In this document: piece by piece, positions 46,946 to 56,300 of the stretch
Position numbering within the stretch: position 1 is the stretch's first letter
How the letters are laid out: each line of letters opens with the position of its first letter
NCBI GenBank assembly: GCA_051967755.1
Contig: JBQDYD010000006.1
Span: 57,722-121,721, forward strand
Reading direction: 5' to 3'
DNA: 64,000 nt
Source: UBA1672 sp051967755
Lineage (GTDB): Bacteria; Pseudomonadota; Alphaproteobacteria; Micavibrionales; Micavibrionaceae
Notes under the pieces: model-generated
Seen by the model: the letters and a program-made list of their open reading frames with translations, nothing else
Database searches by the model: none
What the model was told of the DNA's origin: nothing
Made by a program: the position numbers and the translations under genes

Positions 46946-46974
46946 TTGCATTCCATAAAAAAAAACCTTATACA
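46946..46974 (+). promoter_or_regulatory. Sigma-70 promoter of the speD-speE-speD operon
   Basis: TTGCAT (46946-46951) and TATACA (46969-46974) are separated by exactly 17 bp, containing an A-tract. The predicted transcript starts near 46981, giving a leader of about 290 nt before the first gene. Confidence 0.65.
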
Positions 46975-47100
46975 CTCCGCTACGCACGTGCCACTGACCC
47001 TTCTGCAAGACAGTCATGGTTATGTAACGGCGTGAACGTTTTTGGACCGGGGCGGGTCTTTATAAGATCCCAACCGCCGAGATTTGAAAGGGTTTACGTT

Positions 47101-47154
47101 ATGATACGTAATATTGCAGAGAGCAGAGGCTATTCCCCCTCTTTTAGTGTCTAA
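47101..47154 (+). CDS. Leader peptide MIRNIAESRGYSPSFSV
   Basis: A 17-codon gene with AAAGGG 8 nt before its ATG lies within the polyamine leader. Its stop is directly before the large 11 bp stem (47156-47184). A translated leader peptide just upstream of alternative hairpins is the layout of ribosome-mediated attenuation. Its codons contain two Arg and five Ser/Pro-rich codons near the end; the sensed molecule (arginine, ornithine or polyamine) is unknown. Confidence 0.5.
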   Translation: MIRNIAESRGYSPSFSV

Positions 47155-47229
47155 CGGCTCTAATCCGTAAATAGGATTAGGGCTGGAAATCAGACTGACT
47201 AGGCTGCTTATTACGCATTCTATGCGTCC

Positions 47230-47267
47230 CCTTCTTTCTTGGCATTTTTGTTTTTAAAGAAAGGAGG
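47230..47267 (+). promoter_or_regulatory. Hairpin sequestering the ribosome binding site of the first spe gene
   Basis: CCTTCTTTCTT (47230-47240) pairs over 11 bp, with one G-U pair, with AAGAAAGGAGG (47257-47267), the Shine-Dalgarno 5 nt before the ATG at 47273. The loop is T-rich. Formed, it would block initiation; opening would depend on the upstream leader. Confidence 0.65.
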
Positions 47268-47272
47268 CCATT

Positions 47273-47710
47273 ATGGCTTTAAACACACAAACACAACCTT
47301 GGGGTCAGCACTTGATCCTCGATTTTAACGGATGCCCGAGAGATCTTTTGGCGTCTAAAGAAAACATCCTGAACTGGACGAAAGACCTTGTCGAAGCCAT
47401 CGATATGGTTGCCTATGGCGAACCGATCGTTGAGCATTTCGCAACGCACTCTCACGAGGCTGCGGGCTATACGATGTTGCAGATGATCGAAACATCAAAC
47501 ATCGCCGCACACTTCGCAGAGAATATCGGCCAAGTTTACATTGATATCTTCTCTTGCAAGACATTCGACGTTGAGAAAGCTCTGGATGTTTGTAAGAAAT
47601 ATTTCGCCCCTGAAACAGTGCACCAAGCATCAATCAGCCGTGGCTTTCATCAACAACTTCCGTTGAAAGACGGCCAGTATGAGGATGTTGACTATGTTCG
47701 GGCGGCCTAA
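47273..47710 (+). CDS. Divergent SpeD-family pyruvoyl decarboxylase, probable changed substrate
   Basis: The 145-residue protein is a homologue of the canonical SpeD encoded at 48612 (shared GxHxxxDFxG start and C-terminal core). The catalytic spacing of class 1b AdoMet decarboxylase is kept: Ser75, His80 and Cys95 correspond to Ser63, His68 and Cys83 of the Thermotoga enzyme. The Glu before the cleavage Ser is Thr74, and the SHISIHTWPE motif reads SNIAAHFAEN. Self-cleavage to a pyruvoyl group is possible but not certain. Neofunctionalised SpeD homologues that decarboxylate ornithine or arginine are known in other bacteria and phages. Here it is the first gene of an operon with speE and a normal speD, so making putrescine is an attractive guess. 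Confidence 0.75.
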   Translation: MALNTQTQPWGQHLILDFNGCPRDLLASKENILNWTKDLVEAIDMVAYGEPIVEHFATHSHEAAGYTMLQMIETSNIAAHFAENIGQVYIDIFSCKTFDVEKALDVCKKYFAPETVHQASISRGFHQQLPLKDGQYEDVDYVRAA

Positions 47711-48611
47711 TTTTTTCGAAGATGTATACGGCATTTACCCGACCAAAGGCACCAAAGCATTTCAAGGGTTTGAAGTGAATGAGGTGTTGTTTGAAGGCAA
47801 AAGCCCATATCAGGATGTTGCCATTTATGCCAATGACACGCTTGGCCGTGTATTGGTGTTAGACGGCATTGTGCAAATCACCGAGATGGATGAATTTATC
47901 TATCAGGAAATGATGGCACACGTCCCCCTATTCGCAAAAGGCAAGGCAGAAAATGTTCTGATTATCGGCGGCGGTGACGGCGGTATTTTGCGCGAAGTTC
48001 TGCGTCATAAAACTGTGAAAAAAGCAGTAATGGCAGAGATTGACCAAATGGTTATTGATGCCTGCGTAGAGCACATGCCCTCTATCAACCAAGGCGGTGA
48101 CGTGTATACGAACCCGCGCGCGGAGCTGATCGTTGGTGATGCGTTTAAATACGTTGCTGAAACCGATGTGAAATTCGATGCCGTGATTATCGATTCAACA
48201 GACCCGATCGGGCCTGGCGAAAAGCTGTTCACACCTGAGTTTTACGGCAATCTGGCGAAAATCTTGAATGACGGCGCATGTGTTTCCACACAGGGCGGCG
48301 TTCCGATTTTCCAGCCCGGTGAGGTTGCAGGAACCATCGCATGCCTAAATGGCGCAGGCCTGAAGGCAAGCTGTTATCACGCGGCTGTGCCCACCTATTA
48401 CGGCGGTTACATGACGCTTGGTTATGGCGTTAAGGCACAAAGCGGGCAACAGCCTGATTTGGCAACACTACAAAACCGCTATGCCGCGGCAGGGTTCGAC
48501 ACACGTCACTACAGCCCTGAAATGCATCTTGCTTCGTTTGTCCTTCCGCCTTGGATCGCAAAAGACGCAGGACTTGATCAAAGCCAACATGAAAAGAAGG
48601 AGGCCGCATAA
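47694..48611 (+). CDS. speE: Spermidine synthase
   Basis: The 305-residue aminopropyltransferase makes spermidine from putrescine and decarboxylated AdoMet. Motifs include IIGGGDGGILREVLRH (dcAdoMet site), the acidic VIIDSTDPIGPGEKLFT and the substrate-loop PTYYGGYMTLGY. It overlaps the preceding gene by 17 bp; the start at 47694 has GAGG 9 nt upstream, while 47679 has none. The next gene starts 1 bp after its stop. Confidence 0.94.
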   Translation: MFGRPNFFEDVYGIYPTKGTKAFQGFEVNEVLFEGKSPYQDVAIYANDTLGRVLVLDGIVQITEMDEFIYQEMMAHVPLFAKGKAENVLIIGGGDGGILREVLRHKTVKKAVMAEIDQMVIDACVEHMPSINQGGDVYTNPRAELIVGDAFKYVAETDVKFDAVIIDSTDPIGPGEKLFTPEFYGNLAKILNDGACVSTQGGVPIFQPGEVAGTIACLNGAGLKASCYHAAVPTYYGGYMTLGYGVKAQSGQQPDLATLQNRYAAAGFDTRHYSPEMHLASFVLPPWIAKDAGLDQSQHEKKEAA

Positions 48612-49025
48612 ATGAACACACATAACACTGACTTTTTCTCTGTTTGTCCGCAAACAGGTGATGAATATGCAGGACGTCATGTTCTGGCCGACTTTTGGGG
48701 CGTTGAGCGCATGGGCGATTTGGAATTCATCCAAAATGCGATCGAGCAAAGCGCAAATACAGCAGGCGCAACGATTTTACACTCATACTATCACCCATTT
48801 GGTGAAGGCATGGGCGTAAGCGGCGTAACTGTTTTATCTGAAAGCCATATCAGCATTCACACATGGCCGGAGCGCAACTTCGCGTCCGTGGACATCTTTA
48901 TGTGCGGCGACTGTAACCCTGACGTCGCACTCAAGCATCTGGAGAGCGTGTTCAAGCCCGAGAGCATAACACGATCTTTAGAAAAACGTGGTGTAGTGCG
49001 TGCAGCAGCTCAGCTTGTTGCATAA
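48612..49025 (+). CDS. speD: S-adenosylmethionine decarboxylase proenzyme (class 1b)
   Basis: The 137-residue proenzyme cleaves itself at Glu77-Ser78 in SESHISIHTWPE to make the pyruvoyl group; His83 and Cys98 are the other catalytic residues. The product is decarboxylated AdoMet, the aminopropyl donor for SpeE. GGAGG lies 9 nt before the ATG. Together with the other two genes, this operon could make spermidine from its precursors if the first gene supplies putrescine. Confidence 0.95.
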   Translation: MNTHNTDFFSVCPQTGDEYAGRHVLADFWGVERMGDLEFIQNAIEQSANTAGATILHSYYHPFGEGMGVSGVTVLSESHISIHTWPERNFASVDIFMCGDCNPDVALKHLESVFKPESITRSLEKRGVVRAAAQLVA

Positions 49026-49055
49026 ACGAACCCAACTTTCTTTAAAAACGAAGAC

Positions 49056-49088
49056 AGCGCATCCCCCCGGGTGCGCTGCTCTTTTTTT
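49056..49088 (+). terminator. Intrinsic terminator of the spe operon
   Basis: AGCGCATCC pairs with GGGTGCGCT (9 bp with one G-U) and is followed after GCTC by seven T residues. It ends the speD-speE-speD transcript 31 bp after the last stop. Confidence 0.8.
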
Positions 49089-49105
49089 CATTTATGTCTT
49101 ACACA

Positions 49106-49630
49106 TTACCGAATGTGTTTTTTACACGGATTATTGTTGGTCATGATGTAATGCGGGTTCACATATTCGTATTCTTTATTTTCCAAATATGCATGTACTT
49201 TATGCTCTTTATGTCGTGCATAACGCATACAAAGCTGATGCCTTGTCATTGTCACATTACTTTCGCCTTTATCGCTTACAAACGCCGCATACTCTTCCTC
49301 ACTCATCTCTTTATCGTCATACTTTTTCTGTGTTTCACAAATCAAAATTGCTTCATCATGATCTTTCACGATACGTTTTTTCATCAGCATGGAAACAGCT
49401 TTATCTACTTTATTTTTAGAATCCGCAAATATCTTTTCATTCGTTTCCTTTGCCTTTTCTGACATTTCATTGACCATGCCCATATTGCATTCACAAAAAG
49501 CAACAGGCTTATCTCTGCCTGTGCAGTACTCCACGAATTTATCCTTGTGCACACGTGAAACAAAACTTTCCGCTTCTGCTACACCTGAGAATATTAAAAA
49601 ACAAAATACAGATAATACAAAGCCCCTCAT
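49106..49630 (-). CDS. Exported protein with C-x9-C-E-C motif
   Basis: The 174-residue protein has a signal peptide (about 1-20). The mature region contains FVEYCTGRDKPVAFCECNM, a Cys followed after nine residues by Cys-Glu-Cys, as in the protein at 35023. The rest is highly charged and His-rich, including HKEHKVHAYLENKEYEY. Function unknown; a periplasmic metal or redox role is conceivable. Confidence 0.6.
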   Translation of the reverse strand: MRGFVLSVFCFLIFSGVAEAESFVSRVHKDKFVEYCTGRDKPVAFCECNMGMVNEMSEKAKETNEKIFADSKNKVDKAVSMLMKKRIVKDHDEAILICETQKKYDDKEMSEEEYAAFVSDKGESNVTMTRHQLCMRYARHKEHKVHAYLENKEYEYVNPHYIMTNNNPCKKHIR

Positions 49631-49730
49631 TCATGGCCTCCTTATTTATAGTTGAAACAAGAAGATAAGAATAATTCCCAAGCATGTCTAACAAGAATTA
49701 CAAAATTACTGCTGAAAAATGGCCAGGCTT

Positions 49731-50189
49731 TTAATCCTTAGGCTTCCCCACCTCACCTGACTTGGCTTCTTCTTCCAATTTCTGGCGGTATTCTTCTTTA
49801 ATCTCTTCTAAAATCTTTTGCTGCTCTTCAGGGGGCAGTGCATCGAATTCCTCTTGGGTATATCCCTTTTGTGCCAAAGCTTGCGCGATATATCGCTCCT
49901 CAGGTGTCATCTCCATAAATTCCCTGAACTCCTCAACCGCGCTACTGGTTTCTGCCTCTTCGACCTGCACTTTTTCAACTTGCTGCGTTCCCATCATTTC
50001 CTGCGCCTTCAATAGGGAAGAAAATGTTTCATGAGTGAGCGAGTTCTGAGACTCAACGGCAGGATTTTCTGTCTTCACAGAAAATTCTTCCTGCTTTTTC
50101 TGCTCAATCGCCCTATCGTTTTTCTGGGCATCACTCATTTGAGATAAGCTGTAAATCAAATTAGGGCTGGAGTTGGTGGCATTAATCAT
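49731..50189 (-). CDS. Hypothetical Glu/Gln-rich protein
   Basis: The 152-residue protein is rich in Glu, Gln and Lys and is predicted to be coiled. A segment MTPEERYIAQALAQKGYTQEEFDALPPEEQQKILEEI recalls bacterial helical adaptor repeats. The ATG at 50189 is preferred to an upstream TTG. No known domain. It is divergent from the ccsBA-like gene. Confidence 0.45.
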   Translation of the reverse strand: MINATNSSPNLIYSLSQMSDAQKNDRAIEQKKQEEFSVKTENPAVESQNSLTHETFSSLLKAQEMMGTQQVEKVQVEEAETSSAVEEFREFMEMTPEERYIAQALAQKGYTQEEFDALPPEEQQKILEEIKEEYRQKLEEEAKSGEVGKPKD

Positions 50190-50381
50190 ACAAAAAGCAT
50201 TCCTGTTTTCACAAAATATATTGTGTTTAACAAGCAATCTTCATGCCAACATCTTTCTATGAGGACAGCCCGCTGCTTTCTTACGAATAGCCATAGATTT
50301 ATGCAGCATTTTGCCATATAAACGAGCCAACGTTAGAGCACAGTTTTTAAAGTAAAATGTGAAGACTCGCATAATTAGGAA

Positions 50382-53324
50382 ATGGCAATAAAACCAAAAA
50401 TATCAGAGACACTCGCACGGCCGGCCATATTGCACTATGTCCTGCCTGTCGTGATGCTGTATCTGGTTATTGGTACGGTTGCGCAAAAATATATCGGCCT
50501 GTTTGAAGCCACCAAGATTTTCTTTTCCTCGCCTATACTCATGCTCGGCGGGTTTATTCCGTTACCCGGCCTACCGCTTTTGATCGGTCTGATCTTTATT
50601 AATCTCAGTTTTAAACTTCTGTTCAAAAGCCCGTGGACTTGGCGAAATTCAGGTATCATCGTGACCCATATCGGGGTGATGCTTTTGCTGGTCGGGGGAT
50701 TATTTACCGCCCTTTTCAGTTCCGAAGGCTATATCGATCTGGCGCCGGGACAAACGAAATCATTTGTCACTGATTACCACACACGCGTTTTCGTCGTCAT
50801 GGATAATGAAGGCACAATTATCAAAAAATTTGAACATGATGCTCTCTCCGTCGGGCAGACACTAACTATACCGACGACACCACTAAAAATTGAAATCCTT
50901 GAAGCTTGCCGTCATTGTAAAATCGTCGCGCGCCAAGACGCAACCGATGCCTATCAAGGGATGGCGCAACATATGTCACTGCAGGCAGATACGCCGCGTA
51001 AATTAAACGAAGAAAATTTCTCAGGCCTGACATTTGCAATAAAGGGAAGTGATAACAACGGTGTATATACTGTTCTTGAGGGCATACCAAAGCTCCCTAA
51101 AGTTACGGCAGGTGATCAAACCTATCACATCGAACTACGCCGAGAACAACGCAAACTTCCGTTTCGAATAGAGCTATTGGAATTTAAGCGTGAAATGCAC
51201 CCCGGCACCGCGATGGCCAAAGCCTATAGCTCTCGCGTGCGCATCTATGATGGCGATGCGCAATGGGAAAGCCTGATCCGAATGAATGAGCCGTTACGGT
51301 ACAAAGGTTACAGCTTCTTCCAATCTTCATTTATCGAAACGCCTAGTGGCGATATGTCGGTTCTGGCTGTTGTTTGGAATGCGGGGCGTACTTTCCCCTA
51401 TCTATCAGGCATCGCGGTGTGTTTAGGGATCATCCTTCACATGTTTGCCCGCAGACAAATGCGTGGGCAATCTCGCAAGCAAACCAAAAAGAGCACAAAG
51501 AAAGCACTCAGTTCACTTGCGCTTTTAATACTTTGCCTATTCCCGCACAAGGCGATGGCCGAGCAATTTGACCTGAAAACTTTCGCGACACTGCCTGTGA
51601 TGCATGAGGGGCGTATCAAACCCCTAGACAGTTTTGCCAGATCCATCCAAAAAACACTCTCAGGGCGTGAGGAAAAGCCGATATTGTGGCTCACGGAAAC
51701 CTTATTTAACCCTGCACTCGCAGAAAAAACGCCCATTTTGAAGGTCACAAACCCTGACCTTTTAAACATGTTAGAGATCGAACACCGCGACGATAAACTC
51801 TATAATCACCGTGAAATCAGCACGGCCCTTGCTCAGAAACAGGATATTCTGTCCTCCATCTTGAAAACACCGGAAGATGACTGGACGCCTGCACAAAAAG
51901 ACTTCGTCACCCTGCAGAAAAACTCCGTATTACTCGGCGACCTCCTCAGCAGCATGACACTGTTCTTGCCGCTTTCCGTTCCATTACCTGATGACCTGCC
52001 CGAAGAATTGGCGGAGTACAGAAACAAGCAGCTAAGCTATGTTGAAATTTCCAAAATAAAACCAACGCTGGATGCGCACCTCAAAAGCATATTGGGGGAT
52101 AAAGGAACAGACATTGCGGAATATTCGGAAAGCCAGCAAACAACCGCTTATATTTCCTTCACTCTGGCAAATTTAGAGGCCGCAGGCGCCCGCAGCGATG
52201 CCTTGCGCACACTTCCTGTTGAAAATGATGAATGGCTCTCTCCATGGATATATCAGCTCAAGAATACAAATAAGAACAAATCAGAATTATTCAAAAACTG
52301 GAAAAATCTGGCCATCGCGTACCACGGCAGTGACGCAACGCGTTGGAATGAAACATTACAACAGATGCACAGTAGTTTTGAAACAGACGGGTTAAAAGAA
52401 GACAAGTTAAAGGCGGAGTTCCTGTATAACACGCTCGCCCCCTACCATATCAGTAACATCGCCTATGCAGTATCACTGCTATTTGCTGTCTGCTTTATCT
52501 ATTTCGGCAAAAACATCTTCATCAAAATCTCTGCGCTTATGATGACAGGCGGTATTATCATGCATAGCGCCGGCATTTTAACGCGCATGTATATCCTTGA
52601 ACGCCCGCCCGTTAGCACCCTCTATGAATCAATTTTATTTGTCGGGCTTACCATCACAATTTACGGGCTGCTATCCTACCTTAATGACAAAAAAGCCTTC
52701 TGGCTGGCGCTCTGCGCTGGCTTGGGATGCGTTTTGCACATCTTGGGTTTTTCATTTAACAATGATGGTGACAGCCTACTGATGTTGACGGCCGTTTTAA
52801 ACACAAACTTCTGGCTTGCCACCCATGTGATTTGCATCACGGCCGGCTATGGGTTTTGTATCGTCACCAGCCTGCTGTCTCATTATGCCCTGACCATCAG
52901 CGCCATGGGAAAAAACGATGACGGCCTGTTTAAACACATCCACTTTGCGGCTCTGCTTTCCCTGCTGTTCGCCGCTGTCGGGACAGTTCTGGGCGGGATA
53001 TGGGCCGACCAAAGCTGGGGGCGTTTCTGGGGTTGGGACCCAAAAGAAAACGGTGCGTTGCTTATTGTTTTGTGGCTGGTATGGGTACTGCACGGGCGCA
53101 TATGCGGACAAATGTCAAAGCCTATGGTGATGGCGGGCTTGGCATATCTCTCTGTCATTGTTGCCTTATCATGGTTTGGCGTAAACCTGCTCAGCGTGGG
53201 TTTGCATGCTTATGGCTTCACCGACACAGCCGCATGGATTTTGGGCGCGATTATTGCCGGTGAAACGATTATAATCGGCGCTCTATCTTATTTGACAATC
53301 ACGCGAAAAACGCACAAAGCCTGA
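50382..53324 (+). CDS. Fused cytochrome c synthase CcsBA (System II)
   Basis: The 980-residue membrane protein fuses ResB/CcsB (about 1-350, with membrane segments and a periplasmic beta domain) to a middle periplasmic region (about 390-680, HEGRIKPLDSFAR) and a CcsA half (about 690-980) bearing the haem-handling WWD motif WGRFWGWDPKEN (Trp879). It ligates haem to apocytochrome c. The large fusion is best known from Bacteroidetes, Bdellovibrio-type and epsilonproteobacterial genomes. Alphaproteobacteria usually use the Ccm System I, so this is unusual here. Confidence 0.9.
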   Translation: MAIKPKISETLARPAILHYVLPVVMLYLVIGTVAQKYIGLFEATKIFFSSPILMLGGFIPLPGLPLLIGLIFINLSFKLLFKSPWTWRNSGIIVTHIGVMLLLVGGLFTALFSSEGYIDLAPGQTKSFVTDYHTRVFVVMDNEGTIIKKFEHDALSVGQTLTIPTTPLKIEILEACRHCKIVARQDATDAYQGMAQHMSLQADTPRKLNEENFSGLTFAIKGSDNNGVYTVLEGIPKLPKVTAGDQTYHIELRREQRKLPFRIELLEFKREMHPGTAMAKAYSSRVRIYDGDAQWESLIRMNEPLRYKGYSFFQSSFIETPSGDMSVLAVVWNAGRTFPYLSGIAVCLGIILHMFARRQMRGQSRKQTKKSTKKALSSLALLILCLFPHKAMAEQFDLKTFATLPVMHEGRIKPLDSFARSIQKTLSGREEKPILWLTETLFNPALAEKTPILKVTNPDLLNMLEIEHRDDKLYNHREISTALAQKQDILSSILKTPEDDWTPAQKDFVTLQKNSVLLGDLLSSMTLFLPLSVPLPDDLPEELAEYRNKQLSYVEISKIKPTLDAHLKSILGDKGTDIAEYSESQQTTAYISFTLANLEAAGARSDALRTLPVENDEWLSPWIYQLKNTNKNKSELFKNWKNLAIAYHGSDATRWNETLQQMHSSFETDGLKEDKLKAEFLYNTLAPYHISNIAYAVSLLFAVCFIYFGKNIFIKISALMMTGGIIMHSAGILTRMYILERPPVSTLYESILFVGLTITIYGLLSYLNDKKAFWLALCAGLGCVLHILGFSFNNDGDSLLMLTAVLNTNFWLATHVICITAGYGFCIVTSLLSHYALTISAMGKNDDGLFKHIHFAALLSLLFAAVGTVLGGIWADQSWGRFWGWDPKENGALLIVLWLVWVLHGRICGQMSKPMVMAGLAYLSVIVALSWFGVNLLSVGLHAYGFTDTAAWILGAIIAGETIIIGALSYLTITRKTHKA

Positions 53325-56300
53325 TTACAAATCAAGCTCTGCCTGCCTGTTATGGTCATTATTATTAGAGGCATAAGCCACCAACGCATCAATATCCAAA
53401 TCAGGGCTGGTTCTGTTTTTGATACCGTAAGTATCTTTACCAGTCCATTTCCCTTTATGCGATAGCGTTCCTGAACGTAAAGCAGAGCCGTGCCCCCTAA
53501 ACGTTGCTTCGGCCGCCTTCGGATCACCTTGCCCGTAATGCTCCATAATTTTATCTTTATCAACGCCCGCATCCAGCTTGCCTTGAATATCATCTTCAAC
53601 CATGTAAATCAGTGAAAATGCAGGTGCATTTTTCGCATGATCCCTTAGGGTTTCCGCCTGAACGGTCGGCCACTTTTCTTTCGTGCGCTCACCAAGACCA
53701 AATTCAAGGCTGTTATTTTCCGGGCGAACAATTTTGATGATATCATCAAAACCATCTTCCATCGTTACGCCCTGCCCCTTTTGTGTTAAGGACGCCTCAG
53801 TCATCGCAATAAATACTGCGCGGTCGTAATAGACCTTGCTCAGATATAGCTCTTCCTGTGATACATCCTCATCACCATTATAGTGCAGAGTTAGCTTTTT
53901 AGAATCCGCATCACGTTTCCATGCAACCTCTCGCCCCACTTTAATCGCGCGGTCAAATGTCCATTCATCGGCCTTTCCGTCTGTTAACCCATCATACAGA
54001 TGCGTCGCATTAAACCGGCCGGCATCAACAAGGTTTCTGGAAAATATTGCCTCATCCCAGTCATCATTATGCATTAAGTCCTGAATATCACTGACTTTGA
54101 TTTGCTTTGACGGATCATTCTTACGATCATAAAAATCATCATGCAACGCATCGTGAAAACGTCTCATTGCACTTCCTGTTGCCATAAATCCTGCATGAAA
54201 TGATTGCATCGTGTGCAAGGTCTGATCCTTACCAATCGCACGTAAGGATGACGTTGCCTTTGAATTTCCTTTGGCTTTACCTGCCTCCGGGCGTGCACCG
54301 TTATTTTGATAACCGATTGTATTTGGCGTCCCTGCCTTTTCAACCATGCTGTCCAAAATATATTTTGACCCGGGTTTTCCGTCATCGCCCGTCAAAACGA
54401 CCTGCCTGAATGTATCATATTCAAGGATCGCACGATCACGAATAACGCGCTGCAGATCATCCATTGCAGGTGAAAAGCGTGCGCGCTCATCAATAAATGC
54501 ATGATCAGGCACATGCCCCTTCATATCGAGGTAATCCTGAATGATATTCGTCAACTTTCCTGTGAAGTCGTCCTTTACCTGATCAGGCGTTGCACTTGCA
54601 TAACGTTTTGTGCGCCCCTGCTCTGTGTACAAAATGCTGGTTGCCATGATCATCATCTTGTCATCATATTCATCCAGCTCTTCGCCGTTTTTCTGCTTTT
54701 CCTCAAAAATATCTTTCAGTTCCTGCGCCAAAATACGGCGCACCATATCAACATCACCGCCAAAACGGTTTAACGATTGGCCACCGCCGATCATCACCTC
54801 AACTGGCACTTTCATGTCATAGGCTTCGTGCACGATATCCCTGTATGCCTGTATGGCCTGTAAACGGGTGAAGGAGCCGCCAACTTTCTCTGCATCACTT
54901 GCAGGGCGCATAACATGCAATGTTTCATGCAGGCGTTTAAACAGATCCGGCATTTTCGCCTTTCTGTTCTCCATATTTTCCGATCCGCCCTTTTCATTAA
55001 AATGACGCACCAAAGTCGGCTGACGTGCAAGGTTCGCCGGATCTTCGTTCAATGACATGTGCTTCATATGTACCATGCCATATAAGTCGGCAATAAACTT
55101 CTGACGTGGGGAACCAATTTCCTGCGCATCAGAGATAACGCCCTCCTGGAATTTGAACGGGAATAAACCACGCAACTTCATGCGGTCTGCATATGCTTTT
55201 TCCTGATCGGGATAACCATTACCGCCATCTGATACTTTCTTGAAAGAAAGCTCATTAGTGCTTTCCAAAATGTGAATAATCTCATCGCGGTTTCCGTTCT
55301 GGCGCGCGTGATCAAGAATGCGTTCCCAGTGCATATATTGAACATCTTGCGGCAACTCAGAAAACTTACCCGCAATCATCAATTCTTCACGATCTTTCTG
55401 CGTTAAAACGCCCAATCCCCAGAACGCGTCAGATTCAAACATGTTATCGAGCATGTCGATATAAACATAATCATTATGGCGGGTTTGCCCTTTCTCCAAA
55501 GCAAAGCCATTTCGCCTTACCGTACGGTATGCTTCATCAATCGCATGCGTACTATCGCGATCATGTTCGGCAAGATCTTTTCGCAAATGATCCAACTGCT
55601 CTACGGTATTCTCATAAAAATCCAAACCGCGATGATCATCCAAATGATCATATATTTGTGAAAGTTGCTCAAACATACCGTCATATTCATTATCATAGAA
55701 CTGGCGATAAACTGTCTCTCGCTCTTCCGGTGCAGTTTCCGCAAGTTTAGTCGTGATGTGACGTGAACGATCATACACCGGCTTTAGCTTTTGCATAACC
55801 GAATCCGCATCATGCTGAAGCTGCTTTAACTCTTCGCGCAACTCATGCGGAATATTTCCTTTCGCCGCTTGCGCTAAATTTGTAGATAAATCTGACATCG
55901 CCTCCATGGTGGTGGTCGACATCTTCATCATCATTGCAAAGCCTTCGGCATTATTTTTACCATCGGCATCATAATCCCAGCTACGCGGGCCTGTATTCAA
56001 TAGAATGTCGGTATGCGCGCCCGTTTCTTCGTAAATAATCTGCTCTACATCACGGTCTAACTGATTGACCCCCTCATTATGAATACGGGCACATTTATTA
56101 CTGTAATCGGTTTCATCCAGCATATTTGACTTTTTAGATGCACCGTAATTATCACTCTCCAGCATTTCGGTGACAGCCGTGCGCAATGCCTCCTCACGTT
56201 GATCTGCAGGCGCCTCAGCGGCTTTAACCAAATTACGGCTTAGGCGGATACCATTTTGGCTTAAACCTTCTGTAGGGTGCGGAGTAAAAGATTTAGAAAT

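Larger units (their letters stand above)
46981..47272 (+). promoter_or_regulatory. Structured leader RNA of the polyamine operon
   Basis: The untranslated leader between the promoter and the first speD-like gene is far longer than usual and full of inverted repeats: CCACTGAC / GTCATGG (46991-47019), GGGTCTT / AAGATCCC (47054-47071), an 11 bp stem at 47156-47166 / 47174-47184, a 6 bp stem at 47213-47227 and the SD-sequestering stem at 47230-47267. A 17-codon gene lies at 47101-47154. In alphaproteobacteria a structured speF leader is known upstream of ornithine decarboxylase genes. This leader may be related, but I cannot confirm membership. Confidence 0.6.
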
